64,000 nt of DNA from Drechslerella dactyloides (GCA_020064725.1 JAGTWJ010000007.1:620001-684000); one strand, 5' to 3'; counted from the stretch's first letter, positions 10,073 through 22,796 are shown. Translations and numbers: made by a program. The notes: generated by a model not told the origin, from the sequence alone.

Positions 10073-10579
10073 CTATTCCAAGTTGTTCTCGCTCCCATCC
10101 CGAGGAATGTATTCGATGTTTTCGTTGGTCAAGTTGTCGAGAGCTTCTTCGGGGAGCTGCATGCAGCTTGTTAGTATGTGTATCTTATGAGCAATGTGGA
10201 GGAAGGAGCGTGCTTACCTCGCCGACAACCTTGGTCGCGTAGACTCCCGGGACGTATTTGGTGAGACGAAGCCACTTTGCGATCCAACTTTCGGTGGGTT
10301 TGTCGATTGAGACGCAACCCTCATAGATTGGCGATGTGCATTCTTGCGCGAGGTCCGAAGACGAGATGTAGTCGAGGACCGGATGGCAGTTTGGGCAACC
10401 CTTGCGAGTGAACTCCTGGACGCACGTTAGCTCGGCACAAAGGCAGGTGATCGGACACGGAGAGAGGGCCGACTTACATCCAGGGTGAGAACAATGGCAC
10501 AGACCATGCATGCACGCAAGTAGCGGAAGCGGTTGGTGGGGACCGGCTGCCATCTGTAGTCCGGATTGTCGGCAGACAT
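10073..10579 (-). CDS. SPT4: Transcription elongation factor Spt4
   Basis: Exons on the minus strand are 10579-10478, 10415-10218 and 10156-10073. They give 127 aa, all joins in phase 0, with donors GTAAGT and GTAAGC. The four-Cys zinc site is C24/C27 (RACMVC) and C41/C44 (KGCPNC). The family motifs SPIYEG and SWIAKWLRLTKYVPGVYA follow. Spt4 binds the NGN domain of Spt5 to form DSIF, which travels with RNA polymerase II and keeps it processive in the nucleus. The C-terminal tail (LPEEALDNLTNENIEYIPRD) is short, as is usual. The gene is divergent from the ABC transporter, with 744 bp between start codons. The reading frame continues past the stop into the next ORF (see findings). Confidence 0.95.
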
Positions 10580-11323
10580 TGTGAGGAAGTTGCAGCAATT
10601 GTTCGGGATGGAGTTTTCACAATGAGTTACGAAAGGTCCTAGGACGATGCAGAAGAGACGGGGTGTCGATTGAGGGGGATGTCGATGGATGGGGAGCGGA
10701 GATGTGGAGATGGAGAGTGAAGACGAAGGAGAGTTGTCGACGCCAAAAGTCGGCGGGTCGGAGAGCCATTTCAACTCCGACGCGTCGAGTCTTACATAAT
10801 CACAGCCGCCGCCGCCGCCGCCAACATCACGGGCCTCAACCTCAACTTTGCGCACCGCTTCGCAGTTTCCGCCAATCGCGATCGGTAAGTGCGCCCCAGA
10901 AAGTCCCACCGAGCGCCGCGGCCGGCCTGCAGCGAGCGATGAGACTAACCTGCTCCGATTGGCTGGCCCGAAGAGTCACTCGATCGGCACTTAGAATCGC
11001 CCCGGCTTGGCTTACAAAGCACGGCACACGAATGCACTCGCGCACGCACGCAGCTGATGCTTAAAATCGCCTGCGTTCCGCATTCCTGCTTCTCCACGCT
11101 CGCTCATTTGTCGATGACGGAGTCCGCATCGTCGTCCAACCAATTATCTCCTTGTTCGTCCTCTTAGCAGCTGGAGCGCCAACCGTTATTCGTCATCGCG
11201 AAGACCCTCCCGGTCAAAATCGTTCCCTTGTCAATTTCAGCCCTCTGGATGCCTCCCTGAACGCCACGGAACCACGAAGCATCTTGACACACAACTGCGC
11301 AACCGCGTCTGCCGGCGGCGACG
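10580..11323. promoter_or_regulatory. Divergent SPT4 / ABC transporter promoter region
   Basis: This region holds the presumptive promoters and leaders of both genes. It includes a short (GCC)n trinucleotide run at 10804-10822. C/T-rich leader sequence precedes the ABC transporter ATG on the + strand. I see no convincing TATA box. Confidence 0.5.
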
Positions 11324-14300
11324 ATGGGGAAGGATGGCGGATTCTGGTGTTCGAATCCCGACGGATGGGGTCCTTTGGGACCCTTCGGGAGTTACCTCAC
11401 AACCTGCTTCATCGAGTCGGTTATAGACGGAGTTAATGTCGGCATGATCGTTCTGGGCCTCTATGAGCTCTACTCTCTCTCCAAGATGACGGCGCTGCCA
11501 GTCCGTCGCGACTGGAACTATTTCCTCAAGCTGGTATGCGCCCCGCGCGCTCATTCGGATCCTAGAAGACTTCAAAAACTGCGGCTGACGTGAACGAAAT
11601 TTTAATAGGTACTCGTCGGCGTATTGTTCTTCTCCACGATCACGCAGGCTGCCCTGCAAATCGAATACATCGAAGGGTGGGCTGTGGACATTAGTTTCTA
11701 CACTTCTCTCTTCAGCCTCGTCTCGATCGCAATAGCGTTCGCTATCCACCACTTCGAGCATTTCAAGACCACCGTTTCTAGCGGCGTCCTCCTTTTTTTC
11801 TGGCTCTTCTACATCATCCTGTACGGCGTTCGTCTGCAAAATTACATTGAGACGAGCGAGTTCAAGATCCACCTCCCGGTATTCATCGTTTTCTGCATCT
11901 CCTTTGGCGTCACCGTCGCCGTGTTCCTGCTCGAATGGCTAGGACCGAAACCGCGCAGCGCCTACGACGCAATCGAAGACGAAAACTGTCCGATTTCCGA
12001 CTCAAACATCTTCTCGATCATCACATTCGGATGGATGACGTCACTCATGCGGAAGGGCTACCGTACCTTCCTCACCGCTGACGACCTATGGGATATGCGA
12101 CACGAGGATTCGACGCATACGAACGGATATGTGCTCGAACGGACGTGGGAAAGGGAACTCGTGAAGGACAAGCCGTCTCTCTGGTGGGCCATGGGACGTG
12201 GCTACGGCGGCACATTCGCGTTCGCAGGTATCTTCAAAGTCATACACGATATCCTCGCGTTCGTGCAGCCGCAGCTGCTGCGATTTCTGATCGCATTCAT
12301 CCAAACATATAGCACGAAGGATCCCGCCCGACCGACTCGGGGTTTGCTTATTGCGTTTGCGATGTTCTTCGCGTCCGTGTTCCAGACGATCGTCCTCCAC
12401 CAGTACTTCCAGCGAACCTTTGAGATTGGTATGCGGATTCGCGCGGGCCTCTCCTCGCAAATCTACAAAAAGGCCCTGCGGTTGTCAAACGAAGGTCGCG
12501 CAGCCCGCACGACTGGTGAGATTGTGAATCTCATGGCTGTCGACACAGCCCGGCTGGAGTTCCTCGCGCAATACGGCCAGAACGTATGGTCATCGCCCTT
12601 CCAAATCATCATTTGCATGATCTCGCTATACGATCTCGTAGGATACAGCATGTTTGCTGGTATCGCGGTCATGATAATCATGGTGCCCGTTAACTGGCTC
12701 ATCGCCCGCTTGATGAAGAGGTTCCAAGTCCAGCAGATGAAGAATAAAGACGGCCGGACACGCCTGGTCGCCGAAATCGTAAACAATATGAAGAGCATCA
12801 AGCTGTACGCTTGGGGTGTTTCTTTCATGGGCCGTCTCTCGGACATCAGAAACAAAGAGCTCAAGACATTGCGAAAGATGGGCGTCACACAGGCGTTCGC
12901 GAATTTCACATGGAGTACCACGCCGTTCTTAGTGTCATGCGTCACTTTCACGACCTTTGTGCTCACACAAGATAAACCGCTCACGACGGAGATCGTCTTC
13001 CCGGCGCTGACGCTCTTCAATCTGTTGACGTTCCCGCTAGCCATGTTGCCAATGGTTCTGTCGATGATTGTTGAGGCAAGCGTAGCAGTCAACCGCCTCG
13101 CGTCATTCCTCACGGCGGAAGAAGTCCAACCGGATGCTGTCATCAGAGAGCCCGCTGCGACGCACCAAGGTGATGTCACCGTCAAAGTCGTCAACGGACG
13201 ATTTACGTGGAACCGGGACTGGACCGACGAGAAAGACGCGCTCAAGAATATCGATTTCACGGCAAAGAAGGGCGAGCTGCATTGCATCGTAGGACGAGTC
13301 GGACAAGGCAAATCTTCCCTTCTACAGGCGATTCTCGGCGACTTGTGGAAGAAGGAAGGTACCGTCACAGTCAAGGGTGCAGTAGCATACGTTGCGCAGC
13401 ACTCCTGGGTCGTTAATGGAACGATCAAGGAGAACATCCTTTTCGGACACCGTCTCGACGACATGTTCTACGAGCAGGTCATCAAAGCCTGCGCTCTCAC
13501 GGACGACCTTGCTGTGCTGCCTGACGGCGACCAAACGGAAGTCGGTGAGAAGGGCATCTCCCTGTCCGGCGGGCAGAAAGCACGTCTGACACTCGCCCGT
13601 GCCGTCTATGCCCGTGCCGATGTGTATCTTCTCGACGACTGCCTTTCCGCCGTCGACCAGCATGTCGGCAGACATCTGATCAACGAGGTTCTAGGCCCCA
13701 CTGGCCTGCTATGCACAAAGACACGGATCATGGCTACCAACCAAATTCCAATCCTCATGGTCGCGGACTACATCACGATGTTGAAGGACGGCACCGTTGA
13801 TGAGCACGGCACCTACCAGTCCGTCATGACCGCCAAGCGAGATATCTATAATCTCCTCAAGACCATCCGCGAGAACGGCGATGAGAACTCCAACAGCGAC
13901 GAGGCTGTCACCCCACTCAACACGGATACCTCAGCCAACGCCTCCGACGACGACGAGCAAATGGATCAGCTCGGCGGCTTGCTCTCCAATGGCATGCAGA
14001 AGAAAAAGACACGCACGTTCTCCAGTGGTACTCTCCGCCGTGCTAGTGTCGCAAGCACCAAAAAGCGCACTCGTGGCGGCGCGGATGAGGAAGACGGCAA
14101 GATCACAAAACAGACCAAAGAGCACCAGGAACAAGGCAGCGTCTCGTGGAATGTGTACAAAGAGTACGCTAAGGCTTCCAACCTCTTCGCCTTTGCACTT
14201 TACGTTATTGCACTCGTAGGCGCACAGACAGGCCAGGTCGGGTCAAGCGTGTGGTTGAAAAAGTGGTCGGAATATAATGACAAGCACCCTGAGAATAAGA

Positions 14301-17137
14301 ACATCGGATCATGGATCGGGATGTATTTTGCCATCGGAATTGGTGCATCGGCACTCGTAGTCATACAGACACTTATTCTGTGGATATTCTGCTCCATCGA
14401 GGTACGTTGCATCCCATCAAGTTTCAAATATCCGAGACAGCTTGTCGTCGAACGTTACACAAAACATGGCTGCGGAACTTCTCGTTCAATGCTAATCCGG
14501 TAAATTTTGTGACACATTTCAGGCAGCACGGAAACTACACGAGCGCATGATGAAGGCAATCTTCCGCAGTCCAATGTCCTTCTTTGAAACGACACCGACG
14601 GGACGGATCCTCAACCGCTTCTCCGGAGACGTGTACAAAGTTGATGAGCTCCTCGCACGTACTTTCAACCAGCTGTTCGCGAACGCTGCCCGCTGCGCAT
14701 TCACGTTCATTGTGATATCATGGGGAACGCCCGCGTTCATCGCACTGATTGTGCCACTGTTGTTACTCTACTTTTACATCCAGCGGTACTACCTTAGCAC
14801 CTCGCGGGAGCTCAAACGCTTGGACAGCGTGTCACGCAGTCCCATCTTCGCGCACTTCCAGGAGTCGCTAGGCGGGTTGGCAACAATTCGTGCGTACCAG
14901 CAGCAAGACCGCTTTTGGCACGAGAATGAGATGCTCGTCGACGGCAACCTGCGAGCGTACTTCCCTTCCATCAGTGCGAACCGTTGGCTGGCAGTACGCC
15001 TCGAATTCATCGGCTCAGTGATCATCCTGGGCGCAGCAGTGTTCGCGGTGATTGCCGTTGCGGGTGGCAGCGGGCTTAGCGCAGGTATGGTCGGTCTGTC
15101 GATGAGTTATGCTCTCCAGATTACGCAATCTCTCAATTGGGTGGTACGACAGACGGTCGAGGTTGAGACGAACATTGTCAGCGTGGAACGTATCCTTGAA
15201 TACGCAGCACTAAAGCCCGAGGCACCCGAGGTTGTGAAGAACAACCGCCCGTCGGTCGCGTGGCCGACGAATGGAGCTGTCAACTTCAAGAACTACTCTA
15301 CACGATACCGAGAGGGCTTGGAGCTTGTGCTCAGAGATATCAATCTATCCATCAAGCCGAAGGAGAAGATTGGCGTCGTCGGCCGCACTGGCGCCGGCAA
15401 GTCATCGCTCACCCTCGCGTTATTCCGCATAATCGAGGCGGTGAAAGGGAATATCGAGATCGATGCGGTGAACACATCAGTCATCGGCCTACTAGATCTA
15501 CGGAAACGGCTGGCGATTATCCCGCAGGATGCAGCACTGTTTGATATGACTGTGCGTGAGAACTTGGATCCTGCCGGTGTCCGAGATGATACAGAGTTAT
15601 GGAGCGTTCTGGAGCTGTCGCATCTCAAGGATCATGTGTCCAAGATGGAGGGCAAGCTAGACGCAAGAATTCACGAAGGTGGATCAAATCTGAGCGCTGG
15701 ACAGAGGCAGTTGATGTGTTTGGCGAGAGCGCTGTTAACGCCGTCGAATATTCTCGTGTTGGACGAAGGTATGTATAGATGCGTAACGTTTCGCAGGGGT
15801 CTCCCTCCTGCCGGTGCTTATTTCACTGCTTTTTTTTTTCCGCATCTCTTCCTGCTTCTTGCTAGGTTCTTGGAGATCAGGCCGGACTGCATGATATTGT
15901 AGCCGTCATTTCACCCAAGGGTGCTACTGCAGGAAGAACAGACCCGCCGTCTGTGATGCGAACACGCTTCGTCAGCGAGGAGTAGTACAAAGCTAACCAG
16001 TGAAATTTCTCGACAAATTTAGCCACTGCTGCTGTCGATGTAGAGACTGATACGGTAAGTTGCCAAAATATCACTTGCGCTCTTCTCCGACATCAGATAG
16101 ATGGACAGAAGAGCGCCCCTTTCCGGCCATGTCTTTCTATCTGCCCCGCATCTGCATATGCGCTGCACGCTCGCAAAACTCATGCAGACGAATGTGCGCA
16201 TGTGGGTATGGGGTGGATGGATGGATGGATGGGTGGAGTGAGGGGTTGGATATATGCTGACTTGGTTTTTTTTCCGACGGGGTAACAGGTCCTGCAGCGA
16301 ACGATTCGCGAGGAGTTCTCCGATAAGACGATGATTACTATAGCCCATCGGATAAGTAAGTCGGATCCGGATACCCAGTTGTTCGTTCCCCCTGGCCTGA
16401 TTTTGGGATGATACACCCTGGACCCGCTGCGCGAGTCAGGCCGTGCTTCCGGTACATGGTTCCCGCCTGTGTGGTGTAAAAGAAGCTACATTTGGTCGTC
16501 CGTTCGAGCGGACAAGCTTCAAACACAACACTCGGCAGCCGGCCTTGCCCTGACAAGCGTCGGACAGATATCCACCACACGTTTCGTTTCCAATTCTCCC
16601 GCCGGAGCAAGCTTCGAGCTAACGGAAATGTGGATACATCCCCTCCTACTTCCTCTTCCTCTTCCTTCCTTCCTTCGTACCCTTTATTTTGTTCGACGCT
16701 GTTTGCGGAATTTGGTAAACACTGAATTCGGGTGCACTGTTTCGACTGAGTGCATGCATGTTCAAGCGGGACCCCCATTGGCTAACCCTGCAATCCGCCC
16801 CCATCCTCTCCGGCTCGGATGGGATGGGACGCATTCATTCTGAAACACAGACACTATAATGGACAGCGATCGAATCATCGTGCTTGACGCCGGGCGGGTG
16901 GTCGAGTTTGACACGCCGGCGACGCTGATAGGCAAGGGTGCAGGCGGTCAGTTCTACGGACTCGTCAAGGAAGCAGGATTGCTAGAGGACGCAGCCAAGG
17001 CGGATAGCAGCAGCGTCACGACCGCTGCGACGTCCAGTGCCACTGCTACCGCGACACCAGCTCCTCCCAGCGGGGGCGCGGACGCTAATACAAATACTAG
17101 CTCTGCAGCAAAAGATGGGGAGGAGGGTAGAAGATGA
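11324..17137 (+). CDS. YCF1: ABC-C (MRP/Ycf1-type) vacuolar glutathione-conjugate/metal transporter
   Basis: Exons 11324-11533, 11609-14401, 14523-15768, 16023-16054, 16289-16355 and 16851-17137 join in phase to 1544 aa, close to yeast Ycf1 (1515 aa). The order is TMD0, L0 linker, TMD1, NBD1, regulatory linker, TMD2, NBD2. NBD1: Walker A GRVGQGKS (632-639), signature LSGGQ (722), Walker B VYLLDD (742-747). NBD2: Walker A GRTGAGKS (1288-1295), signature LSAGQ (1391), Walker B ILVLDE (1411-1416). The linker contains LRRAS with Ser at about 883, matching the PKA-type site of Ycf1. Known relatives pump glutathione S-conjugates, Cd and As into the vacuole. Three introns crowd into the NBD2 end (254, 234 and 495 nt, around exons of 32 and 67 nt). 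Ycf1 versus another MRP paralogue cannot be settled here. Confidence 0.94.
16356..16850 (+). other. Unusually long (495 nt) last intron of the ABC transporter
   Basis: Donor GTAAGT at 16356 and acceptor ACACAG ending at 16850 restore the NBD2 frame (HRI|NTIMDSDRI). Frame continuity and the conserved downstream motif RIIVLDAGR fix both ends. I saw no convincing snoRNA boxes inside. Confidence 0.85.
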
Positions 17138-20100
17138 TTTTGGTAGCAAGGGTGTGCATGTCCGTTGGTGAATATGGATGCATGCAAGCGCGCATGTGTG
17201 CATGCAGGGTGGTTCCCGGCTTTGCCGTGTGATCCTTGCGGTGTCAAGGTTTACTTTGCTTTGAAGTTGAGTGGGGTGTATTTTATCGTTGAGCTGCTTG
17301 CTGGATCATCCGCCTGCCTGCCTGCAGCTGGCTTACTCGTTTTCGGACTATGGGGGTATACTACTACGTATGCACGCTGCGCGGGCGAGTGAACAAGCGA
17401 GGGAGTTTATTACAAACCAGCTGGCGAACCAGCTGGCGGAAGGGAACATTTGAAGCTTGATGGTTAGCTCGGTGGCGTGATCAAGGGTTTGTATATGAAG
17501 GGTGTACTGTATATTGTCTATTCGGGGGTTGTTGGCAGTGAGATTGGGCCCCTTTGAACCTCTTGGATACTTCCGCTCTCGATCAAGTTTTCCTGTTGCT
17601 TGTCATTGCTTTCGTTCTTTATTGGTCCATGTACGGAATAATTGTGCTTAGAGTGTTCTGGTTGACAAAATTAATGTATTATCACCACGAATGCTAATGT
17701 TGACATGTCTTGCTCCAAGAGTCCGACAGAATGGTCCAAGTTTAATGCAGTCATCAGCCCCCGCACAGTAGAATGCCCCACAGCCGTACAGTATGACCAT
17801 GGCATCTACATGCAGGAGTATACTAGAATGAGCTTTGATGGCAATTGGCATTCGAAGCAGAATTGCGATAGAATATGTATTCTGACAGCATTAACCCGCT
17901 ATACCTCCGCTCCGTCGAGCGCGAGCTCATCCAATATATCAATATTGAACTAGATCTCACCACCTTCCGTCTACATGCATATATATGTACATGTACATGT
18001 ACATGTAGAACACGACAGTAATCTCTGCGGCATTTAATCCTTAGTTATTTCGCAAATTCCTTCCAGAGTACAGCGTCCGGCTTACGAAACCATTCCGCCC
18101 GATTGCAATATTGACCATCTTATTTCCCCGAGACTAGACCAGACTATTCCAGAAATCGCAGAAGATATAAGCAGCTAGCAAGGAACAAGCGTTACACCGC
18201 GCCGACGGATATCCAAGGCATTGTATGCACTAGTGCTGTAGCCATCGCATCCTGCTAGCATGATATCACTACCGTCAGTGCGGCGTACCCCCGAGGCGGA
18301 ACTCTGCCCAACGCTCGTCTCGAGGCCATGTTACAACCTTAAGGATAAGATATAGTTCCCCATGCATGCGTATCGCCACATTAGGACAGGTAGCACGAAC
18401 ACGGTAGCCGCCACCTCGGAGTTGCAATTGCGATGAATTCGCACGTTCATCCACGGACGAATAGGCAGACGGACGGAACGATTGTGGATGCCATCCAATC
18501 CAGTATACCTACATGAGGACAGGGTTGAGAGACTTGGCTACGCGGCCGCTTACCTACAGCCCGGCGAGCCAAGGGTGTGAGGCCGGCTGACGGATCATTA
18601 TATAACGCAGTATGGCCATGCAATGTCAGCACACATGCAACGACAGGGACAACACGAATGAGCGGGATGCATCCAGGGGATTAAAGCGTCAGTCGCTATC
18701 AAGATACACAGCTTTCCCCAGCAGGGGAAGCCTATCGAGGCATCTGGCTTAGCTATGTTCGTTGTTTTGTATCTTCTTGAACCTCTCTCTTTTGCGGGTC
18801 CAACCCAATAAGGTGGCGACCTAATTTTCCACTGATTGGTCTCGATTCGCGTCGGCCGAAATGAGGATACCGGGTATATCAAGTTAACTTACAGATAGCG
18901 GCTTCCAAGGCAATTGCAAACAAATGGAAAATCAGCAGCCGTTGCATGCAGCTCGGAGATCTATGTGCTACCAACATTAAGCTTACTTGACCCTAGAATT
19001 ACTGTGTCCGTTCGTGGGGTGCTCTTTGGAAGCTCCCACGCGCGGTCATGTTAATCATGTTATACCGGTGGATCTCCTGGGCAGATAGACATATCACCCT
19101 CTCGCTCGAATTCTCGTATTCATCTACTCAATACAGATCAAGGACACTAATTCTTTGTTCCGTAAAATTAGGTATGCTTTCCACAGCTCAATCACAGCCG
19201 TCATGGCACGCGTACCTTAGCACGCGATATAAGACGAGGCATCAGACGGAGCTCATCCTTGGGGCATCCCGCTAGCGCGGCGAACAAGAGCTTCATATTC
19301 TAGAAGTATTACCATGTAAGGAGAGAGGTACCAGTACTTCGAGACGAGAATTTGCACTCGAAATCAAAGGACCGCTGGCCAGCAAGACACCCCTCATGCC
19401 ATGGTACCAGGATAGCGGTGGATGCTGTCTCAGATTTTCGTCGGTGCCCGGCAATTGATGGTAATTATCGTATCGTATATGCATGTTTTTCCCGTGACGA
19501 GACCGGCAATTAGGTGTCAAACCAAACGGCCGGTACAATAACGATATTAAGGGCCCGATTGAAAAATAATAGATCTTGTTAGCCTGATCTTGCTTGGTTG
19601 GAGAGAGCACGGCTGGTACTCCGCCAGTGATAATGTAAGCTCTTCGGATATCTGCGTCTCGTCGTCTGTTTTATTTGCCTCGTGTATGTAAGCAACAGGG
19701 CATCGGGTACCGCTGATACCCCTGACCATTAAGCCTTTTCCCACCCTCCCTTCCTTGAAGATGGCTCATTCGATGCGTTCTGTGGGTACTAAGTGGGTAG
19801 CTGCTGAGCATGATTTACTGATTTGTAATCACCATAGCTGCAGAAAGGTACAAGTTGTTCCGAAGTGTATTGCGAAGCGGGATGTCAAAATTGAGGCTCG
19901 AGCCCTCATGCATGGACGCCGATTGCGAGAGGTACCAGCAAGCTCGATGGTTGACTTCCAGATCCCAAGTTAAAACAAGCGAGATCTAAAGGACCTAAAT
20001 TCAGCGAACAGCCAATCCAATCACGGAGATGATAAGGTCACCATGCAGATCAATTCGATTACTCTGCATAACGAGTGCATGGAAGAGATATCAGACGATC

Positions 20101-21136
20101 TTCGCAGCCCGATATTAACGAGATATCTCGTGTTTTATCTTCTCCGACCCAGGCAGAGCAAGCTTTGGTTGACACACGCCTCGAACGGTTCGGTGAGCCA
20201 ATGAATCGGTATATTTATTTCCAGGTGGCGTTGAGAGACCCGCAAACCGACGAGTTTGAAGGAGACGAACCCGACAAATAAGCAACAAAAATGGCAGTCT
20301 GCTGTCGGGTTGTCTCGTAAACCAAACTGCTGTCGGGTGACTTTGATATGTTTGGGGAAACACCTCCCCCAGCCAAAGCTCTGAGAAACCCCCCTGCGAC
20401 GCCTCTGTCGTAAGGGTCCACGTCAGCTTGGCAGTCGCTGAAGCTTGGCGACGTCATCCACGTCTAGTATGGTCGCGGGAAGCTTCCGCACCCGGACTGG
20501 CCAACTGGTCTGCAAAGTTAGGCTGCGAGCTGAGGGCTTTCCGCTGTGGGGTAAGCCCCGAGACTAAGGACGGGCTAGCATCGCCAAAGCTCAAGTCGCT
20601 CGGCCCATTCACGGTCGTGCGGTTTCGGTAGGGCGGCTAGTGTCGAGATTGGATGGAGATAACAGGATCAACGGGCCAGGATCAGGCTAGCATCGGGAGG
20701 GATTGCGAGACGACCAACAAGCAGCAACTCGTTCATGCCGGCGTCGGTACCAGTACATCCGTCTTGACCTTTCATTTGTGGAGTTGGCCGACCGCGACCA
20801 CAGAGCTGTCTTGATAACACTAGCGGGTGATCGACGCTGCACAGGAGAAAGTTCGAAACGCCACACCTGCGTCGAGAGTTGTGAAGTTGGGCCCCAAGAA
20901 AGTTCGGTCGGGTGAACGGAGAGCTCTCGCATTTGCCATCTAAGTTGAGGACCATGTGAGAAGCAAGTGGACTGAGCTTCACGACAAATGATTGTACAAT
21001 TGTGTACAGAGAACCAACTACCGCAACAGCTGACTTGCAGCATTAGTTCGAGCGCTTGGAAGCAAGGACGTCACAACAAAGTGCCGGTTTGCAGGTCATG
21101 GATTTGCCAACAATCCTGCGCCATCCAACGAACTTG
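17138..21136. other. Four-kilobase intergenic region between convergent genes
   Basis: No intact gene is supported. Contents are the ABC transporter 3' flank (17.1-17.6 kb), an alternating catgta microsatellite at about 17982-18006, a 67-codon + strand frame at 20075-20281 that could be a terminal exon (ends EFEGDEPDK), a short direct repeat of ctgctgtcggg at about 20299 and 20328, and a GC-richer block at 20.4-21.0 kb without recognisable coding. A possible signal-peptide exon at about 18894-18947 (-) is listed separately. Confidence 0.45.
18894..18947 (-). CDS. Possible signal-peptide exon of a small secreted protein
   Basis: On the minus strand an ATG near 18947 encodes MQRLLIFHLFAIALEAAI and is followed directly by a GTAAGT donor (phase 1). 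A possible acceptor (AAAATTAG, about 18826) would extend it by some 22 residues to a stop. Downstream alternative frames are Cys-rich (CCPCRCMCAD), but the join to them is not determined. Hydrophobic leader plus perfect donor is suggestive only. Confidence 0.22.
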
Positions 21137-22796
21137 CTAACCATGCAGCCACTCGGCTTTTTCGGCCTCGACGTTTCCTTCGCTCTGCGGCGCTCGGACA
21201 CGCTTTGTCAGTTCAATGTCGGTTGAATTTGCGTGCAGCCGGAGAACGGCTAACGGATAGAAATGAAGACCAGTAAGGGTATTGAGGACTGCAACGATAG
21301 AGTATTTTGTTTTTTATTTTTTTTGACAGCACTGGAACCGAAACGTACCTGTTTTTGCTTGTCTACAAGTAGAAAGCAATATAAAACCTTAGGTGATTAG
21401 CGAAAAGCGTTCCCGTTCAAGAAGCCTGTCCGCTGGCTTCGAGGAATTGTCGAATCGGCTTTGCACGGAGGGCGAGCCAGGTTCGGGGGATTTAGTAGGG
21501 TTGGTGCTATAGGCGTCTGTCACTCACCGCCAGTGATCATTCCCACAGCACTGAAAAGAGTTTCGGCCCGCAAATTGTTAGCGCACCACTTGTCAGCGCG
21601 ATTTCGGGAACTGGGATAAAAGAGCAACTCGAAACATTAACAGTTCACAGGAGCTGATGCGCTGGCGTAATCTCATGTTTGCCGCACCAAGACGATACTT
21701 AATCGAGCATACAAATACGATGGCTTGTTCCGCGAGGGCCAACCGTGCTTTGCATCGGGCAAGGTGGAAGATAGCTCACGTTTTCATTTTTGCGTCGAGA
21801 CGCTCAGAGGACACCTCTGGTATTTCATGCCGGCCTTTGACCGCTTGCTTCCACTCAGCCTTTTCCGCTTCGATATTTCCTTGTTTCTGCTGCTCCACAT
21901 CTATAGAGGTAGGTTCATTAGAGACTAGGCTTCCTTGTTGATACAAAGATAATCTCGTGCAGCTTGTCGACTTTGGCTGTCCGTCAGGCTTGCTAAGGGA
22001 TTATCGGAGAAGCCTAGATTGACACCATCTTGTACCGCAGGAGCAGTTAGTGCTCACCGCCCAAAACCATGCCTTTGAGGCTATCGTGTATAAAGTTATA
22101 TTAGCTCACCGAACAAAACGGAAGAAACGCTCATCGTCAAAAATGGGCAAGGTGCGTAACAACCGCGGTCGCGGTGTCAGGTGTCAGGACGGATTGTTCC
22201 ATGGGTCTTCCCAGAAGCGAGCAAAGTATGCCATCTGGAACATCTTCAACTGCAAACCAATGTAGTTCGCTGTTGCGCGGAAATATCGTATGATTGTAAG
22301 AGTGTTTGCGACGGCGGCCGAGCAAAACTCGAACGCTGGAGAATAAGCGCACAAACCTGTCGATCTTTCCATGCAGGCGTTCTCCACGAGCCTCTTTGTC
22401 GGCGTTCTCCTGCGCTTCTTCCATTTCTTGGGCCCCGGCACTTTGATGTTGCTTGCCTGTAGCCTTCCAAGATTCCGCACCTGTAATACTACCAATAGAC
22501 TATCCGCAGGAAGATACACCCGTTGGTAACCGGAGTTCCATTCAAGGTGCACTGTCAGCCAGGCATTGAAAACTGCAGAACGTGTCGTGGGATACGTTGC
22601 GATAATTCTGACCTCCGAGCATGAGAGAATGCCGGTGACGCGAGGTACAACGTAGTACATGGCTTGCATCCTACATCTGCAGAAGGCTGTGACCGGTACT
22701 TTGACCTACCGATTCGATCGTTCCTTGCAGCTGCGTAAGGCCTCCAGATATTTGGGACGGCTCCGGCTTAGAGGAAGAGGTATTATTGGTGTCCAT
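21137..22796 (-). CDS. CsbD-like / Hmp1-type (mismatched base pair and cruciform DNA recognition) small protein
   Basis: Six exons on the minus strand (22796-22710, 22499-22357, 22080-22058, 21900-21780, 21550-21528, 21192-21137) join in phase to 150 aa. The domain order matches the fungal CsbD-like family: SIGSITGAESWKATGKQHQ, an Ala/Glu-rich helix (AQEMEEAQENADKEA), GKIDSLKGMVLG, QQKQGNIEAEKAEW, then a second KMKTAVGMITG and SEGNVEAEKAEW. Relatives are small, hydrophilic, often stress-linked proteins; Ustilago Hmp1 binds cruciform and mismatched DNA. The last acceptor is a weaker GAG but follows a canonical CTGAC branch site. Introns are 157-335 nt, long for ascomycetes. Exons 3+4 and 5+6 look like a duplicated pair, each with a 23-nt micro-exon. 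The gene has no long ORF, so it is easily missed. Confidence 0.82.

Noticed and set aside
12463..13464. 333-codon minus-strand ORF
   Set aside because: It lies wholly antisense to the ABC transporter exon with NBD1. Composition follows from the codon bias of the real gene, and no domain is present.
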